Counted from the stretch's first letter, positions 45,201 to 57,013 are shown. The stretch: DNA of 64,000 nt from Diphasiastrum complanatum (GCA_029204225.1 CM055105.1:16253353-16317352); one strand, 5' to 3'. The notes: a model not told the origin generated them from the letters alone. Numbers and translations are program-made.

Positions 45201-48200
45201 AAGGAAGGTGTCTTGGAACTATGGAGCAAAAACGACATGAATAACATTTTAATATATTGCAAAAGGCAATAAATGCAGTCTACAAAGATAAAACATCAAC
45301 CAAGAAAGATTGTGTAAGGTACTGAAGTGAGAGAGGACGTACAATTGCTATTGCCAACATCAGCATTCTTCTGCTCTAGGCCCAGAAGTTCAGCTTCAGC
45401 AACTGCCAAGTCACTTATTCTATCACTGTACAAACCACTGGCTCCAAAAGTAAATGCACCTCTTCCTCGTTTAACTGTGTTCTTTTTGGAAACTGATTGT
45501 TGTTGAGCTACATTTCTGGTGATTGACAGTGAGGATGCACGAGATGGCAGATTATGAAGAACAGCCTCCCAATCTGTTAGAACCGAACACAAAATATTCT
45601 CAAAAACCAGCTGCATACTGAACAGTATTTATCCTGACGTGATTTCTTTTTTATGTCCATATCAGTCAAAGACAATAACCAACATAAACAAAAGACTTGC
45701 AATCTTAGCTCCACAAGTCCCATGCAAAAAGCCATAGGACATCAACACATCCTATGTAGCAGCCATTACATGCTAAATTTCCTTGGTTATATCAACCTAC
45801 AAAGACCAAATAAATATCCCTACTTTGGAGGTGGAGCAAACTCAGCAGTAGTCTGATAAAAAATTTCTAAACCCTAAGGAAACCTTAAGGGAGCATCATA
45901 AACATTGCAGAGTATGACAAATGAATTTTCCTTCTAAATGACCCGATGGAATATCCTATAAATGTTACACATGGTTGCAAGATTAGGATTTGACTTCTAA
46001 AATGGCTGGGATTGCTCTGCTGCCTGGTTGAGAGTAATTGGGGGATGAAATCATTAACAACAGATGGAGAACACATAAGACCTTTCAAGCAAGCATTGAG
46101 CATACTCTATGTGGTCGATTTGTATAGCTTGGCAGGTCCTTATATTAACATTTGGAAGCTACCTCAAATGTTAGGTTGTATGAATTCCACTTTCATGTTG
46201 CAACTTGTAATTTGATATTTATATCTTGTAGCACATTTTTGTGATTTTGGTACACAACATCGACATTTTGTGGTAGCATCTTCGGATCTTCCGCATATAC
46301 CCTTTTTCAATCCTATAATTTGCAACATCTACATCAATTTTGTCTTTCATTTTCAATACATGCATCACTTCCACATGTTGCCAACATTCAGGGAGATGTG
46401 TCATTAAGCAAGCGTATTTATAAGTTGACCCCAATCAAAACAATTCTAAATTGTTCGTAAATTTAACCACCCCAAGAAAAAGAGTTAATTTGAGTTCTTT
46501 TTATTTGAATTTATTCAAAAAGCTTTGAATCATGATTTTTGGAACTATGGAAGAGAGACGATATTACGAGATTTTCATTTGACAACCAAGTCATTATTAT
46601 TCAAATGATCATGTACGACTTGGACCCATCATCCCTATTTTGATTTGTTATTCGATAATCTTTGTCAAGAGGCAGGGTGCAAAGCCTCTTGGACCATGTT
46701 AATATATGCCCTAATCTCATAGCTTCTTGAAAGGTCCACAAAAAACTATCCATCAAATAAATCATAGACATACTATATTTGATGATTCTAATGCTCTTGA
46801 ATTTTTAGTAGAAAATGTAGTTCCTTTGTAGGAGGTCACACACCCCAATGTTGTTGACTTTAGTGATCTCAGTTGGAAGTTGGTACATTATTATCATTTT
46901 GTCATCTTATGTTGTGTTATCTTCTTCATAACTGTTGGCCAAACTGATAATAAGCATCTATAAAGCATGCGTGAAAAAAAATATCATAATATATACAACG
47001 TCGGGCTAAATGGCACCATAATGGACTACAATGATGTCTGATGAACAGTATGAAAACTAATATACAACTAAGACTCCGACTCGTGCCGATAATCCGATGA
47101 GTCTGTGTTGCCTAAATCAAATGAGTCTATTGATGACTCCAAGAATGACATGAGTTGTGGTGAGTCCCCGCCTCTTCCTCTACCTCTGCTGCCCCTGCCT
47201 GCTACCCAGCCTTCTTTGTGGCCTGCCCCTACCCCTGCCCCTGCCTCTCCCTCTCACTCTCCCACCCCCCCTGGCGGCCTCCAACAGCTCCCCCTATGTC
47301 GATCTCTCTAGCTCGGCCTCTCATTTACAATCTGGTGCCTTGATAAGGCACTATGAACTCAAAGTTGGCCTAGCCTACAACCGCTTGTGATGCTCCACTC
47401 CTCCGTACAAACACTAAACCCACCCACCCCCTCTCGTAGAACGTCTTGATCGGGCTCTAGGCCTAAGTGACTGGGTGGCTGACTCCTCTTGTATCTCTGC
47501 ATCGAGGTCCACCAACAGGTCCTTCTATAAAAACCCCCTGACCCTCATCCACCCTCTCGTCCTCCCCCTCAATATCTTCCTCCTCCTCCACCCACTCCTC
47601 CTAGTCAGCCCCCAACTCCTCTCTAACCCCCTCATCATCCGCCTCCTCAGCCCTACTCCACCTCTCCTATTTGCTCTTCGCCAACGACGCAAGGCCTCTT
47701 CCTTTGCCTACCTATACATCTCCCTATAGATCTCCTCGTCTAGCTCATCCTGTGTAGGTGGTGCGCAAGGAGCAGCGGCTACTAAGTCCACCAAGCAAGA
47801 GTTAGAGTTTTCCTGCAATTCGAGTACCACAAGAGTTAGAACCATACATCAAGGAGCTACATATTGAACCATAACAAGCCATTGCATTTCAAGCACGTCA
47901 AAACATTGGCTCACCGATCAGCTTTGCACATGCACGTGCGCGACTCTACATGCATCCGTTGGTGCTCACAAACACCAACCGCCTGCACTGCTCAATGGAG
48001 AGCCTATTCCTCCTCTTCATGTGATGTGTGGCCCATACACAGTTCCACTCACAGGCGGAAGCACGCGGTCTACTAGGCATAGCACATAAAAAGTGGGTTG
48101 CAATATATCCACAAGCTCCATTGCCCGTGTCCAAAAATCCTCTCCAAACACGGTGGTCTGGAAGTGGATGGCATCCGTCGCGCGACCCATGAAGTCTTGA

Positions 48201-51200
48201 AAGCCATCATTGGCCGTCATCCTCTGCAAAGGGTCATGCGCTCTAGAACCACGAAGTAGTAGGCAAAGCGGGTGGGTGCTGGCTTCTTTAGATTCAAGTG
48301 TGAGGAGGTGCAGAATAGGGCCAGCACGCACTTCTGCCTAGCAATGAAGCTGACCACTGGCCTGAGAAGCAATCTGCAAGACAAACATCCAACAAAAGGT
48401 TCAAAGAAAGTCTGACAGTTACATAACACCGGTAGGGTGACCTTCCTTGAAAAATTTCCTTGACTCCTATTATCATTTTGCTCAATTTCCTTTGGTGGTA
48501 GGTGCTCTATTTCATGAGGGAGATGGATCTTGGTTAGATTGTGTATGTTAGATATGAGGATTGTCCCATGCTAGCTCTCTGAGATGTTCTACAGGTTACA
48601 GGCTTTCCATATCTCCTTAATCTTTGCAGGTTGCGAGGTCCTGACAATAAGGGCACGGGTAAATACAAACAAGAGTGATGGAATGGGAAAATGGAGCTAT
48701 GGCTGAGGTGGGGACTAAAAGGACTGAACATCAAAATGAAGACATCATGCAAACATGCAATATAAGGGCCAATGACATCAACAAGGGGAATATCAAAAGT
48801 ATGAGAAAAATCAACAAACTTTTCATCATATTATAAAAGAGTTCTTGTCTGTTCCTGTTGTCGATACTAGTCAATCTGTTGGGGTAGCAATCTACATGTT
48901 GGAGCATCGATCTAGCTTGCTAGGGCAGCGATGGACCTCAAGGAAAATGCAAGGGGGGCAGCAATCAGGAGAAAACAAGCCTATGGGACAATGATGGGTC
49001 ATGGAGCTATGGAGGGCTTGTGGACCAGTGATGACCCAGTGATGAAGCAACAAGATAATGAGAGGGCAGCAAACAGGGGCTGCAATGTTGGGGACGAAAA
49101 GATGTAAAATCGTGATTATCTTACTTTCAAAAGAACTGAAAAAGGGCAAAAGGGGTTACTTAAAATGCTACTAAGTCTTTGGCAAGGGGAATAGATTAAA
49201 ACAAATAAAGGTTGAGGCTAGATGGTGGAGGACCAGCTAGTGCTTACTGCTAAGGTAGTAACAGATATCAGGCTAGGGGCTATTGATAGAAGCAAAAGAT
49301 GTAAAATGACAGGTGAATGCTCAATGTCATAAAGATTCAAACACCTCATTACTTTGCTGTAGCAAGGAGGCCTCCAATGTAAAAAACAACTAGACACTAT
49401 TCAAAATGCAATGTGATCCAAACGTATGAAGCTGAATCACCCTATTTTCTAGACAAATTTTCAAGACGTAGATTTTCCTGTATATGGCTTTATTGAGTTT
49501 CCTTGTTTTCCAAATAAATATTTCAAATTTTACGTCACTTTTTGTCCGTCATAACCTAAAAAGGCTAGCTCAAGTCGGAGAGACTATTTGAGTGCACCAA
49601 TTCTATCCAGCTTTGATAAAAAAATAAAGATCAAACAGTGGTCTCCAATGAAAAAGTTGAAAACAGAAGCATGTATGATTATGATAGGATTGTTTAAAAT
49701 ATTAACATCACAAATAGAAACTATGAAAAGTCCAGAATCAACCTTCTTCAGCTGCTGGGATCTCCACATGTTGACCATCCCTTTTATTTTCACAAGAACC
49801 AAGTTTGCACCTTGAAATGTCGCTTGCTTCTGAATTACAATTTGAGAATAATAGATCCGATTTTTCCTCCCTAAGGATTAAACAAAACAACAATTCAATC
49901 CCAATATGGGGTGTTTTGGAGTCATTCCTTCTAAACCCATTTTATTAAATTGCAAGGGAAGGGAAAGAAAAAGTGTCAACTAAAGCTTTGGAAGAGCAAC
50001 CTTCTTAGATTCAGGGTACAACATCCACAATTCAGAAATAAATAAAAACTGTTTCAAAGCTGGTTTCAGAGCAGATTTACAGAAGCTATGTATGTGGACT
50101 TTCTGCATCCCACATTATATACCCAAGTAGTTGTTTGCAATATATTTTTAAGAAGAGAAAATTGTGACTGAAGAAAACAAAATGCCAATATAGGATCAAA
50201 AAATAATTACAGAGAAATCACCACCAACAAATTAAACAAACCTCAAACATTGTCATCCTATCTTTCTAAAAGTCTAACACTTTTCACAGCTCACAAGGAC
50301 AAGCCTTTTGAGCCCATGCATCTTCCAGCTAGAAAAAAGTAGCTAGTAAGGAAACCACCCTTGTGAAAATCGCATTATATCAGGCTTTTTAAGAAAGAAA
50401 AGCTAGGACCAAAGAAAAAGAAGTCAGCACTTTCAAGAGGGCAACATTTTGGGACTTGCAAATAGTTGCTTAATTTTTGTGTAAGTCACTTACAATGCCC
50501 CCAATCTTCGACAATATGTAAATCTACTCATTTGTTGATGCAGTATTTAGTGAGACTTTATCTTAGTTGAATAAGCCCACAAATATCTTGGAAATTATAC
50601 ATTCATGTGGCACTATTAGAAGCTAATATTCCCCCAGTTTAAGGCATCACATCAGTTAAAGAATAACAACAAAAAATAATAGGGTTCTCATCTTCCCTTT
50701 CAACAGTTTCCCATTTTCATCATACCTCCAATAGAAAGCTTACAAAATCTCATCTTAGATTTCCCTTTCAACAGTTTCCAAAATACGTCCAATAAAAAGC
50801 TTACAAAACCACCAAGTAGCAATTGCCAAAGAAAAAATAGAATCAGTAAATTCAAAATTTGACCTCCAATAGATTCAAGCTTTGACATCCAGTGAATTCA
50901 ATGGAATGCAAACAAAAGCTTTATTTTACAAGTTGCCTTATTGATTCTCTTGATAATAAAACTATCTCACTAAACTTTAAATATTCAGAGTCTCTTTCAA
51001 CGTATATAGATTTCAAAGTAAAGTTTGCCAACTTTAGACTACGATTTGAAGGACTAATTAAAGCCCTTGCAATGCTTTGATCAATGTTAACTCAAAATTG
51101 AATGGCTTTAGCATGAAACGTGTGAACCTATTGATAATCTCAGCATTTGATACACGAACTATACCCAGTATTTAAAACATTAAGAATAAATTTTATCCTC

Positions 51201-53586
51201 TGAATTTAAACTACTATGTCACAACCTGGGACTCCAAAACTAATCAAGCTCCTGCTCCCTCTTCATTTTGCAATGCTCATAAAGCGACTGGCAGTCCTCG
51301 CCATTCAATGATTTTATGGAGGTGATCGCAATGAGAAGCACACCTTCCACCCTCCCTCCCCAACATGGAAGCATAATAGCTTAGTCAAAGAAGATCGAAT
51401 CCAACAAAAGAGATACTAGAAATCAGTAATAACCATTCTCCCTTCCTCGCAAGCCTAGAAAAGGATCTTAGCCAAAGATCCAAGGAGAAGTGACCCGTGC
51501 CTCTTTTCCATGCCACTCACAAGAGAACACACCAAGGACCACCCTTGGACTAGTGTCTCCCTCCTCCATGCCCTTTTATATGTTTAGGGGAGTGAGATAA
51601 GCATGTTTGGGAGTCATTAAGTGTAACAAAAGGACCTCAGGAGCTTAGTGCATGCTTGATAATAATCAAAAGGAAATTCCCAAAATCAAAATTATTCCCA
51701 TACATGTAATCATAGGCTCATATCGATGTTGGTCAGAAACTAGTTATATTGTAAGAAATCTCTCAACAAGGAAGGTTTCCAGAAGGCTAATCCTTCATTG
51801 TCTCAAGTCTATACCATTGTTGATATATAAATCGGTTGTTCTCTTCTGTTAGAGTATTGACCTTCAAATTAGTTCTTTTGATGAAAACATTAAAATCTTC
51901 AACCATCATCGCTAGTGATCTTGGCCGTTAAACTCTCCACAACTCCTTGCATCTTAACAAGGGATGCTATAAATTTCTCTTCCACAAATGGAAGATCAAA
52001 TTTAGGAACATATATTGATGTTTTGTTTCCCCATTTCTGGTGTAAAAACATACATAAATGTAACAACAAACAAGCACAGTACATGCACACACCAAGCCTC
52101 ATCAGTTTCATTTATTATCGGGGACGGTCTCTTATTTCAAGTGTGGCCTGCATCAGTGTTTCCACAAAATCGAGCAGTTCTGAGTTGTATGAATCGGCAT
52201 GAATCAAGGCTCAGCGCTGATCGTAAAAGAATCGGGCAGGAAAAAAATTTGCAGATTCTTTCAGATATAGTGCTAAAATTATCTGATTCTATAATGTTTT
52301 TTATAGGTATGATATTGCTAATGGATACATACAATTCACTGTTCCTTTTAGAAAGTTAAACCTTAATTAGCGTTGACAGAGTCACACTGCAAATGACAAT
52401 GGACGCAATCACACTTCACAAACTGCAATAATCAACTTTATTGTCTAGACTCTACAATGTTCCATCATCTACATTCCATGTTCCAACTTCCACTTAACAA
52501 TATAATTTATAATTTATCTATGATCCATCATCAAACATCATCACACAGTACCCTGGGTAAACATTTGAATACAAATTAAACCACTGAAAGGCAAAATCAA
52601 AGAACCGTTCATGATTAGCAATATCAAAGAACTCCTCCTTGAATGGGTTTATGTTGGAAGGCTTAACAATGCAGGGAAAGGAAACGGCAATAACTGGCGC
52701 TTACTTGCCCATGGAACTATAGACAATCAGTTAGGTTCTACATGAAACTAAGAAGTTCCTGCAGTTCGAAAAGCAGTAATTGTTCGCTATACAGAAAAAA
52801 TCATCAAGAATGCGCGCCATCACGCAGCACTTTTCCTTTAAGCCAACAACTTGGGCGCACCTATGTGTAGAAATAACTAATACATGAAGGTTTGAAATAA
52901 AGAATCTCACTAACTCTTGAGATCACAGTTGCAGCTCCCAATTGAGCTGATAATCTAAACCGCAAGTATTTGTGAGATCGCAATATATCCAGATTCACAG
53001 CTATGGTTAGCACATGACATCGTTTAACTGATTTGCATTAGAATTGGTGGCTTGACCATTTGCTAAATTGTGGAGTCAGCGATGTCAATTAGAAGAAACT
53101 TTGAAAATCGTGCATGCGACTAAAAAACTATAGATCGGCATACAATGGCTAAAAGGTACCACTTTAGCTCTGCTCTAGATCAGAATAATTCAGGCATCAA
53201 ATAAGACGGATCAAGAAAATCGAATCAAAGAGGAATATGTTGCTTTCAAGCTCATGCAACCAGTTAAACCAACAGCTCCTTGTTGTAGAGCATACATGAT
53301 GCAATTCTTACCAGGGACCGCTCTCGTCTGCATCCTGGGCTCTCTGCTTGATAACTAATTCCCAGCTGCGCAAATTATCGGCCTTCAGAGAAAGCCCTTG
53401 CCGATCCAACAACATTGCCAGGTCATGCAGAGCGGGTGCAAGGGAAAGGTCGGTGGCAGCACTACCACTCTTCTCAAGGCTCGCTATCACTTCCTCCAAA
53501 AGCTGAATAGCGCCTTCCTGGTCGCCATCATCTAACAAATCCTCTACTCTGGACGACCAATTCTTCAGAACCTTGCTTTCTGCCAT
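36265..53586 (-). CDS. Plant TPR-like / R3HCC1L-like protein (six exons, 17.3 kb)
   Basis: Exons in transcript order are 53586-53312, 49810-49743, 45573-45343, 44886-44731, 36773-36681 and 36473-36265. Splice phases agree at every junction and sum to 1032 nt (343 aa). Residues 1-85 form a TPR-like helical pair (NWSSRVEDLLDDGDQEGAI, LAPALHDLAMLLDRQGLSLK, RSWELVIKQRA). Next come a linker and DWEAVLHNLPS, KRGRGAFTF and LYSDRISD. An RRM-like domain spans about 192-262 (SHVLLVDGFPS, ELEDLFKPF, FAIRWLNDTSALAVF). The C-terminus is basic (DLEPHVRRPATS, AQRMIAGAL, RQKLREEAWGLD). This order matches the plant proteins annotated as TPR-like or R3HCC1L-like as I remember them. The biochemical role is not established; RNA-associated function is inference from the RRM-like fold. 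Introns of 3.5, 4.2 and 8.0 kb hold transposon relics. Confidence 0.88.
36681..36773 (-). CDS. R3HCC1L-like gene exon 5
   Basis: 93 bp finishing the RRM-like domain (ACQALAAAHSSQFKVQNFDD). Acceptor GTTTGCAG, donor GTACTACT. It lies 8 kb from exon 4. Confidence 0.85.
37784..37797. repeat. AGGAACCGTTCCT palindrome in intron 4
   Basis: An odd-length palindrome, one of several GGAACG/CGTTCC hairpins scattered in this intron. Confidence 0.6.
37940..38300 (+). repeat. AAGAAC/GGAACA hexanucleotide-like repeat
   Basis: Runs of AACAAG, AGGAAC and related hexamers, densest at 37955-38170, with interspersed longer words such as GAAACTTAGGAACAGG. Lies inside intron 4 of the minus-strand gene. Confidence 0.8.
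38587..38672. repeat. Two perfect hairpins in intron 4
   Basis: AACCATTCCT (38587-38596) pairs with AGGAATGGTT (38601-38610) across a 4-base loop. AGGAACGGCCGTTCCT (38657-38672) is a perfect 16-bp palindrome. Confidence 0.85.
38770..39205 (-). pseudogene. Ty3/gypsy integrase core fragment, nested in intron 4
   Basis: On the minus strand: FHKWGIDFVGP (first catalytic Asp), RKADAKSVACFLYENIITRF, GCPIELVSDPGSHFLNE (second Asp), STPYYPRCNGLTESTNKM (Glu) and SDWETKLFSAIWAYHTT. The DDE triad is intact, but a short segment after SRYI is missing and the frame degrades at the 38.77-kb end (KTPFELI in another frame). It shares the transcription direction of the host gene. Confidence 0.92.
39930..39955. 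repeat. Perfect 11-bp-stem hairpin
   Basis: CGTTCCGACCC, AAAA loop, GGGTCGGAACG: a GC-rich hairpin in an AT-rich intron. Confidence 0.9.
41267..41370 (+). repeat. Telomere-like degenerate TTTAGGG/GTTTAGTG stretch
   Basis: Contains TTTAGGGTTCAGTGTTTAAT, then GTTTGGTGTTTAGTGTTTGA and AGGGTTTATGG. It may be an interstitial telomere-like remnant or merely GT-rich sequence. Confidence 0.35.
41700..42165 (-). pseudogene. LINE ORF1-like fragment, nested in intron 4
   Basis: The minus strand reads a coiled-coil part (NKINELERHLSELKEATKSW), then a frame change, then 122 codons with NVRIQGV, SFLDATLSF, STLIIRFISKGERTKILRLK and LKGKQIFLDEDLT. The last block is the C-terminal landmark of L1-type ORF1 proteins (KxxLKGxxIFxxEDLT). 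No ORF2 is present nearby. Confidence 0.7.
42206..42253 (+). repeat. (AG)24 microsatellite in intron 4
   Basis: 48 uninterrupted bases immediately beyond the LINE ORF1 relic. Confidence 0.97.
43655..43673. repeat. CATTCCGTTCCGGAATG hairpin
   Basis: 7-bp stem (CATTCCG/CGGAATG) with a TTC loop; another member of the CGTTCC palindrome group in intron 4. TAGAATAGAGCGCTTCTA lies just before it. Confidence 0.6.
44731..44886 (-). CDS. R3HCC1L-like gene exon 4
   Basis: 156 bp encoding nearly all of the RRM-like domain. Acceptor ATACGGCAG, donor GTAATTAT. Confidence 0.88.
45343..45573 (-). CDS. R3HCC1L-like gene exon 3
   Basis: 231 bp with the DWEAV, RGRGAFTF and LYSD conserved blocks. Acceptor TTCTAACAG, donor GTACGTCC. 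Confidence 0.85.
48017..48375 (-). pseudogene. hAT-family transposase fragment, nested in intron 2
   Basis: On the minus strand: VVSFIARQKCVLALF, LKKPAPTRFAYYFVVLERM (the TRFASxFxxLxRx block of hAT transposases), then after a frameshift near 48240 DPLQRMTANDGFQDFMGR, FGEDFWTRAMELVDILQP and LCLVDRVLPPVSGTVY. The order matches the middle of plant hAT transposases (DUF659-type neighbours). No terminal repeats found. A GC-rich strip at 47160-47720 next to it may be more of the same element. Confidence 0.72.
49743..49810 (-). CDS. R3HCC1L-like gene exon 2
   Basis: 68-bp linker exon (CKLGSCENKRDGQHVEIPAA). It completes Trp92 and leaves the G of Asp115. Acceptor TTTCAAG, donor GTTGAT. It was found only by demanding phase agreement between exons 1 and 3, so it is less certain than the others. 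Confidence 0.7.
53312..53586 (-). CDS. R3HCC1L-like gene exon 1
   Basis: ATG at 53586, codons 1-91 plus two bases of Trp92; donor GTAAGAAT. Encodes the TPR-like N-terminus. Confidence 0.88.
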
Positions 53587-53676
53587 CGCCAGCCAGGCGC
53601 GCTGCTCCTCCTCCTCCTAATCCTGTATTTCTCCCCTCTTCTTATTTGTTGATGGATATTCGACAAAGCGAGTAGC

Positions 53677-53682
53677 TTTATA
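53677..53682 (-). promoter_or_regulatory. TATA box of the R3HCC1L-like gene
   Basis: TATAAA on the minus strand (context AATATAAAGC) stands about 90 bases before the start codon. Confidence 0.45.
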
Positions 53683-53722
53683 TTTTGAGGACCACTTATC
53701 CAGGCCCGCCGCCCTACGGAAT

Positions 53723-53808
53723 TTGGAGTGTGTTCACACACGCAGCTCTCAACTAGTAGTAAGTGGCTTAGCCCATTTCAGTTATGGACTTGTGTAGCTA
53801 GAGAGTCC
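53723..53808. repeat. Direct repeat A bracketing the reverse-transcriptase relic
   Basis: Shares GTGTTCACA, AGCTCTCAACTAGT(A/T)GTAAGTGG, TAGCCCATTTCA(G/C)TTAT and AGAGAGTCC with 57060-57138, same orientation, about 80% identity by eye. Confidence 0.85.
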
Positions 53809-53950
53809 ATGTTGGAGTACTCACCAACTTATAAGGACTAGGTAGCGGCGTGAGCAGGCCCGCTTCCGTGTGTAGCAGGTGGCCTTCACGCACCGAGCCG
53901 CCCTGCGGCGAGGTGCGTTGAAGGCTGGCATAATTTGTCATTTGGGCCCT

Positions 53951-54006
53951 TCAACTGCCTTTCAGTTGACAACTTGTTGGCTCTGAACGTCTGTGTTCAG
54001 AGCCAA
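53951..54006. repeat. Two adjacent perfect hairpins
   Basis: TCAACTG/CAGTTGA (53951-53969, 5-base loop), then TTGGCTCTGAAC/GTTCAGAGCCAA (53977-54006, 6-base loop). They lie downstream of the reverse-transcriptase frame on its strand. Confidence 0.9.
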
Positions 54007-54097
54007 TGAAAATGTGCTAGCTGTCCACTATCAACCCAAATGCAAATTATGTTTATATAACTAGCATTCTAGATATATAAATAAATCCTCTCGTGCA

Positions 54098-54103
54098 TTT
54101 ATT
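54098..54103 (-). terminator. AATAAA downstream of the RT frame
   Basis: A poly(A)-type hexamer about 150 bases past the stop codon on the minus strand. Between them CCCCTTCGGGG (about 54150) can form a C(UUCG)G tetraloop. Confidence 0.35.
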
Positions 54104-54251
54104 CATAAGAAAAAGTAGAAGGTACATTGATGAAAAAGATATATACACCCCGAAGGGGAAGTTTAAACAAAAGTAGGTTCAAACAAGAGCGAAGCTTGCA
54201 GTAAAGCTAAGATTAATTTCAATTCTGGCATTAAAAATAAAAGTGCATAAA

Positions 54252-57013
54252 CTATGATGATGTTCGTGGGAGTTTGCCAACTGACTGCAGCAGATCAGAA
54301 AAGTGAAGAGGTGGTGAGTCGGCTAATGAAGGGAGATGAGATGTAGCAGACCCAGACATCGTTGCCCGTTGCAGAATAGATAGGGCCTGAGCACGTTGCA
54401 GGGCAATGGAAACACGTCGTTTGAAAGAAGCCACGAGAATAGAACCAGGAATACCTTGACGCTCTGCCGCCTGATGAGAACACATGCGAAGAAAATCCTC
54501 AAAGCGTCGATGCAAGGTGCCATAAGTCTCAATTGCCAAGGGAAGGAAAGCATCAGTGGGGTGTCTGTCGGAGTAGTTTTTTTCCTTCTCTTGTGCTGCC
54601 ACGCCTGCCGCTTCTCCTGGTGTGAAGGCAGAGCGAGGCAATAGGTCACCACGCATGGGATCAACAGCAACAACATCTGCCAAAGTACGAAGCCCATCCC
54701 AAGAGAGGACAATGTCAACACGCTTGCGGGAAGAGTGGGACGTGGAAGAAGGAAGGACATGAGACTGTTCTTTGAGGACATGGAATCCTCCATCTCTGGC
54801 TATAGCGGCCGCTGCATCTCTGACAGCATCATGTGTAGCTGTGCGCTTACTCCCAAAAGGACAGCGAAGGAGGTGGATGGATAGCAAGAGCATCAATAAG
54901 GTGACCACAAACACACCTGGAGAGATCCAAGACCGAAGGATGAGGAAGCCCCAAGCGAAGACGAAGAGCAGTGGTGAAGATGGCCGAAGACAACCAAAAG
55001 GAAGGAATAACAGGCCGAGCTGACAGCCAAACCCCCACACCAGGACCCGCACAAAAAAGAAGCCGAGCTCGATGCAACACCGAAGGAGCCTCGGAGAGCG
55101 TGCTGGAAAGGATATGCTTGTGCACGCGCTCCAAGAGGGTCTCTTGCAGGTGATCTAAGCTAAAAGTGTTGAGTTGCTCAAAAGGAGGAAGACAAGTTTG
55201 GGCAGAGAGGGGGAGGAGCTCTCGCACAGCGATGAGGAGGTGCTGAAAAGACAGAGAACCGCTATCCACATGAGCAATGCAATCCACCAAGAGAGAGCGG
55301 AAGCCAGAAAGGAACCAAGCAGACAAAGCAGGGGCAACAAGAGCCCAGCTCCCAAGAAAAGCTGCAGTTGGAGAAGAAACCATAGAGAGAAGACCCACAC
55401 CTCCACAAGAAATGGGTAACCGAGTCTGGTTCTGAGCTGAAAGGGTCTCCACACCATCCAAAGAACCTGGTCCCAAAAGGCGGACAAAAACATTCATAAG
55501 AGAGTTGTCAAAGGAAGAGAGGAGATGCAAAAAAAGTCCGGAGGGGGAAAAGTCCGCAGCAAATAAGAAGGACGCTGGATTAAGCAAGACGTCAAGATGC
55601 CAAACGCGACCTGAGTGTCGCCCAACCGGGGAAGCAGATCCGAATGAGCAACATCCTCTTGGAGAGCCTCACCAAGAAAAGCAGAGCTGAAGGAAGCAGG
55701 CCCAAAAGAAACACCCATAATGCGAATGTCATCCAAAGGAGTAAGGTAACCTTGAGGAGGAACAAAGTTCGGGGAAAGACCTGCTGGAGACCACACTGAA
55801 TACTTGCGAGGTTGAATAGACAAACCAAGAGAAGCCAGCTGCTCAGAGAAATGATGAAATGCGTGGAGCACCATAGGAACGTGATCAACAATATGAGTGT
55901 CATCAGCAATCGAAGGACATAAGCAGGAGGGAACTACAGAAGCTCGAAGTGCACAGAAATGAGCTAGAGAGAAAAGAGGACCAGCCAAAGGATCACCTTG
56001 ACGAGTACCTGCTACAAACTGGATAGTAGAAAGATCCCCAGAGCGCACATGGTAACTGTAAAAGAGAGGAGTCTCAGTAGCATAGAACAACCGCACAAAT
56101 GGGATAAGCTGAGCCAACTCACCACCAGCCGCGCGAGCTCCTGAAAGATCGCAGCTGTAGAAATAGAGTTAAAAGCATTGGAAACATCCACTTGGAGAAC
56201 AACCAAGTCTGGATGGAGATCAAGGGTGGCACGCAAACCATGAATAACAACTTCACAGTCGCCAAGAGTAGAGATGCCAAACTGATGAGGGGAGAGAAGA
56301 GAGGCGAAAATTTGTCGAAACTAAAAACAAATAGAGTGACTAACAAGACGAAGGTGGACTTCGCCAATAGCGATGGGATAGACGCCATCCGAGGCTTTAG
56401 ACATGGCGATCAAATGAGACGCGGACAAAAGACATGCGACAGAAGAAGGAATGTGACCAGAGGCGATAAAAGAGCAGACCTGAAAAGCAATCATGAAGGT
56501 GTTCATAGACCAAACCGGAGGGACCACCAACAGCAAGACGAGGACTACGATGGAAGGCACGAGGGAAAGAATCACGATCAAGCACCAAGTCAACATCAGA
56601 CACAAAGTCCTCCACAAACAAGGGAAAAATGCCTTCAGAAGCAGGATGTAAAGCTTCGAGAGCAGCAACAATATCAGTAGAAGAAGGAGCATGTGTGAGA
56701 GGAGCTAAAGCTCGAGCTGCACGAGAATACTCACCAACTTGCCCAAGATGTAGGGTGCGACGAAGGCGATGGTGGAGAGGTGAGGTGCCTTGAGGTTGAG
56801 AGTCTTGTGAGTTGCAAGCAGCAAGTGCCTGACAACGTGCAAAGTGTTCATCATGAAGCATTTCTTAGTCTCCCAATAGAAAGCGACGAAGGCGAGCACG
56901 GGGGATAGGACTAGACACCAAAGAGGAAAAAGAAGAAACATATTCCAAGCCGCAATGTCAAAGGGGTCAATAGCCAAGCGATCAAGAAGCTTGGCTATTG
57001 ACCGCTTTGACAT
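54252..57013 (-). pseudogene. Non-LTR reverse transcriptase with CCHC and restriction-like-endonuclease-type C-terminus
   Basis: One decayed frame of roughly 900 codons. In order on the minus strand: AAWNMFLLFPLWCL; ARALAPLTHAPSS and AALEALHPASEG; GGPSGLVYEHLHDC; motif A VVLQVDVSNAFNSI (Asp at 56186-56188); motif B GTRQGDPLAGPLF (from 56009); motif C SIADDTHIV (DD at 55899-55904); GLSIQPRKYSVWSP; RLPISCGGVGLLS; CVCG...AIHLLRC (C-x-C-x9-H-x3-C, near 54863-54910); THDAVRDAAAAIA; and RVDIVLSWDGLRTLADVV, where D at 54714 and D at 54675 are 12 residues apart. CCHC followed by D-x12-D at the C-terminus is the layout of R2-clade LINEs with a restriction-like endonuclease. At least five frameshifts (about 56.87, 56.46, 56.12, 55.59 and 54.88 kb) and a TAG at 56321-56323 inactivate it. 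The N-terminus is missing. Confidence 0.8.

Noticed and set aside
47105-47729. Pro/Leu-rich frames in intron 2
   Set aside because: Composition-driven (C-rich strip), no family match; possibly flanking sequence of the hAT relic.
51899-52111. Minus-strand frame in intron 1 (KTSIYVPKFDLPFVEEKF) considered as an exon of the R3HCC1L-like gene
   Set aside because: Splice phases do not fit, and the 68-bp exon at 49743-49810 already joins exons 1 and 3 in phase.
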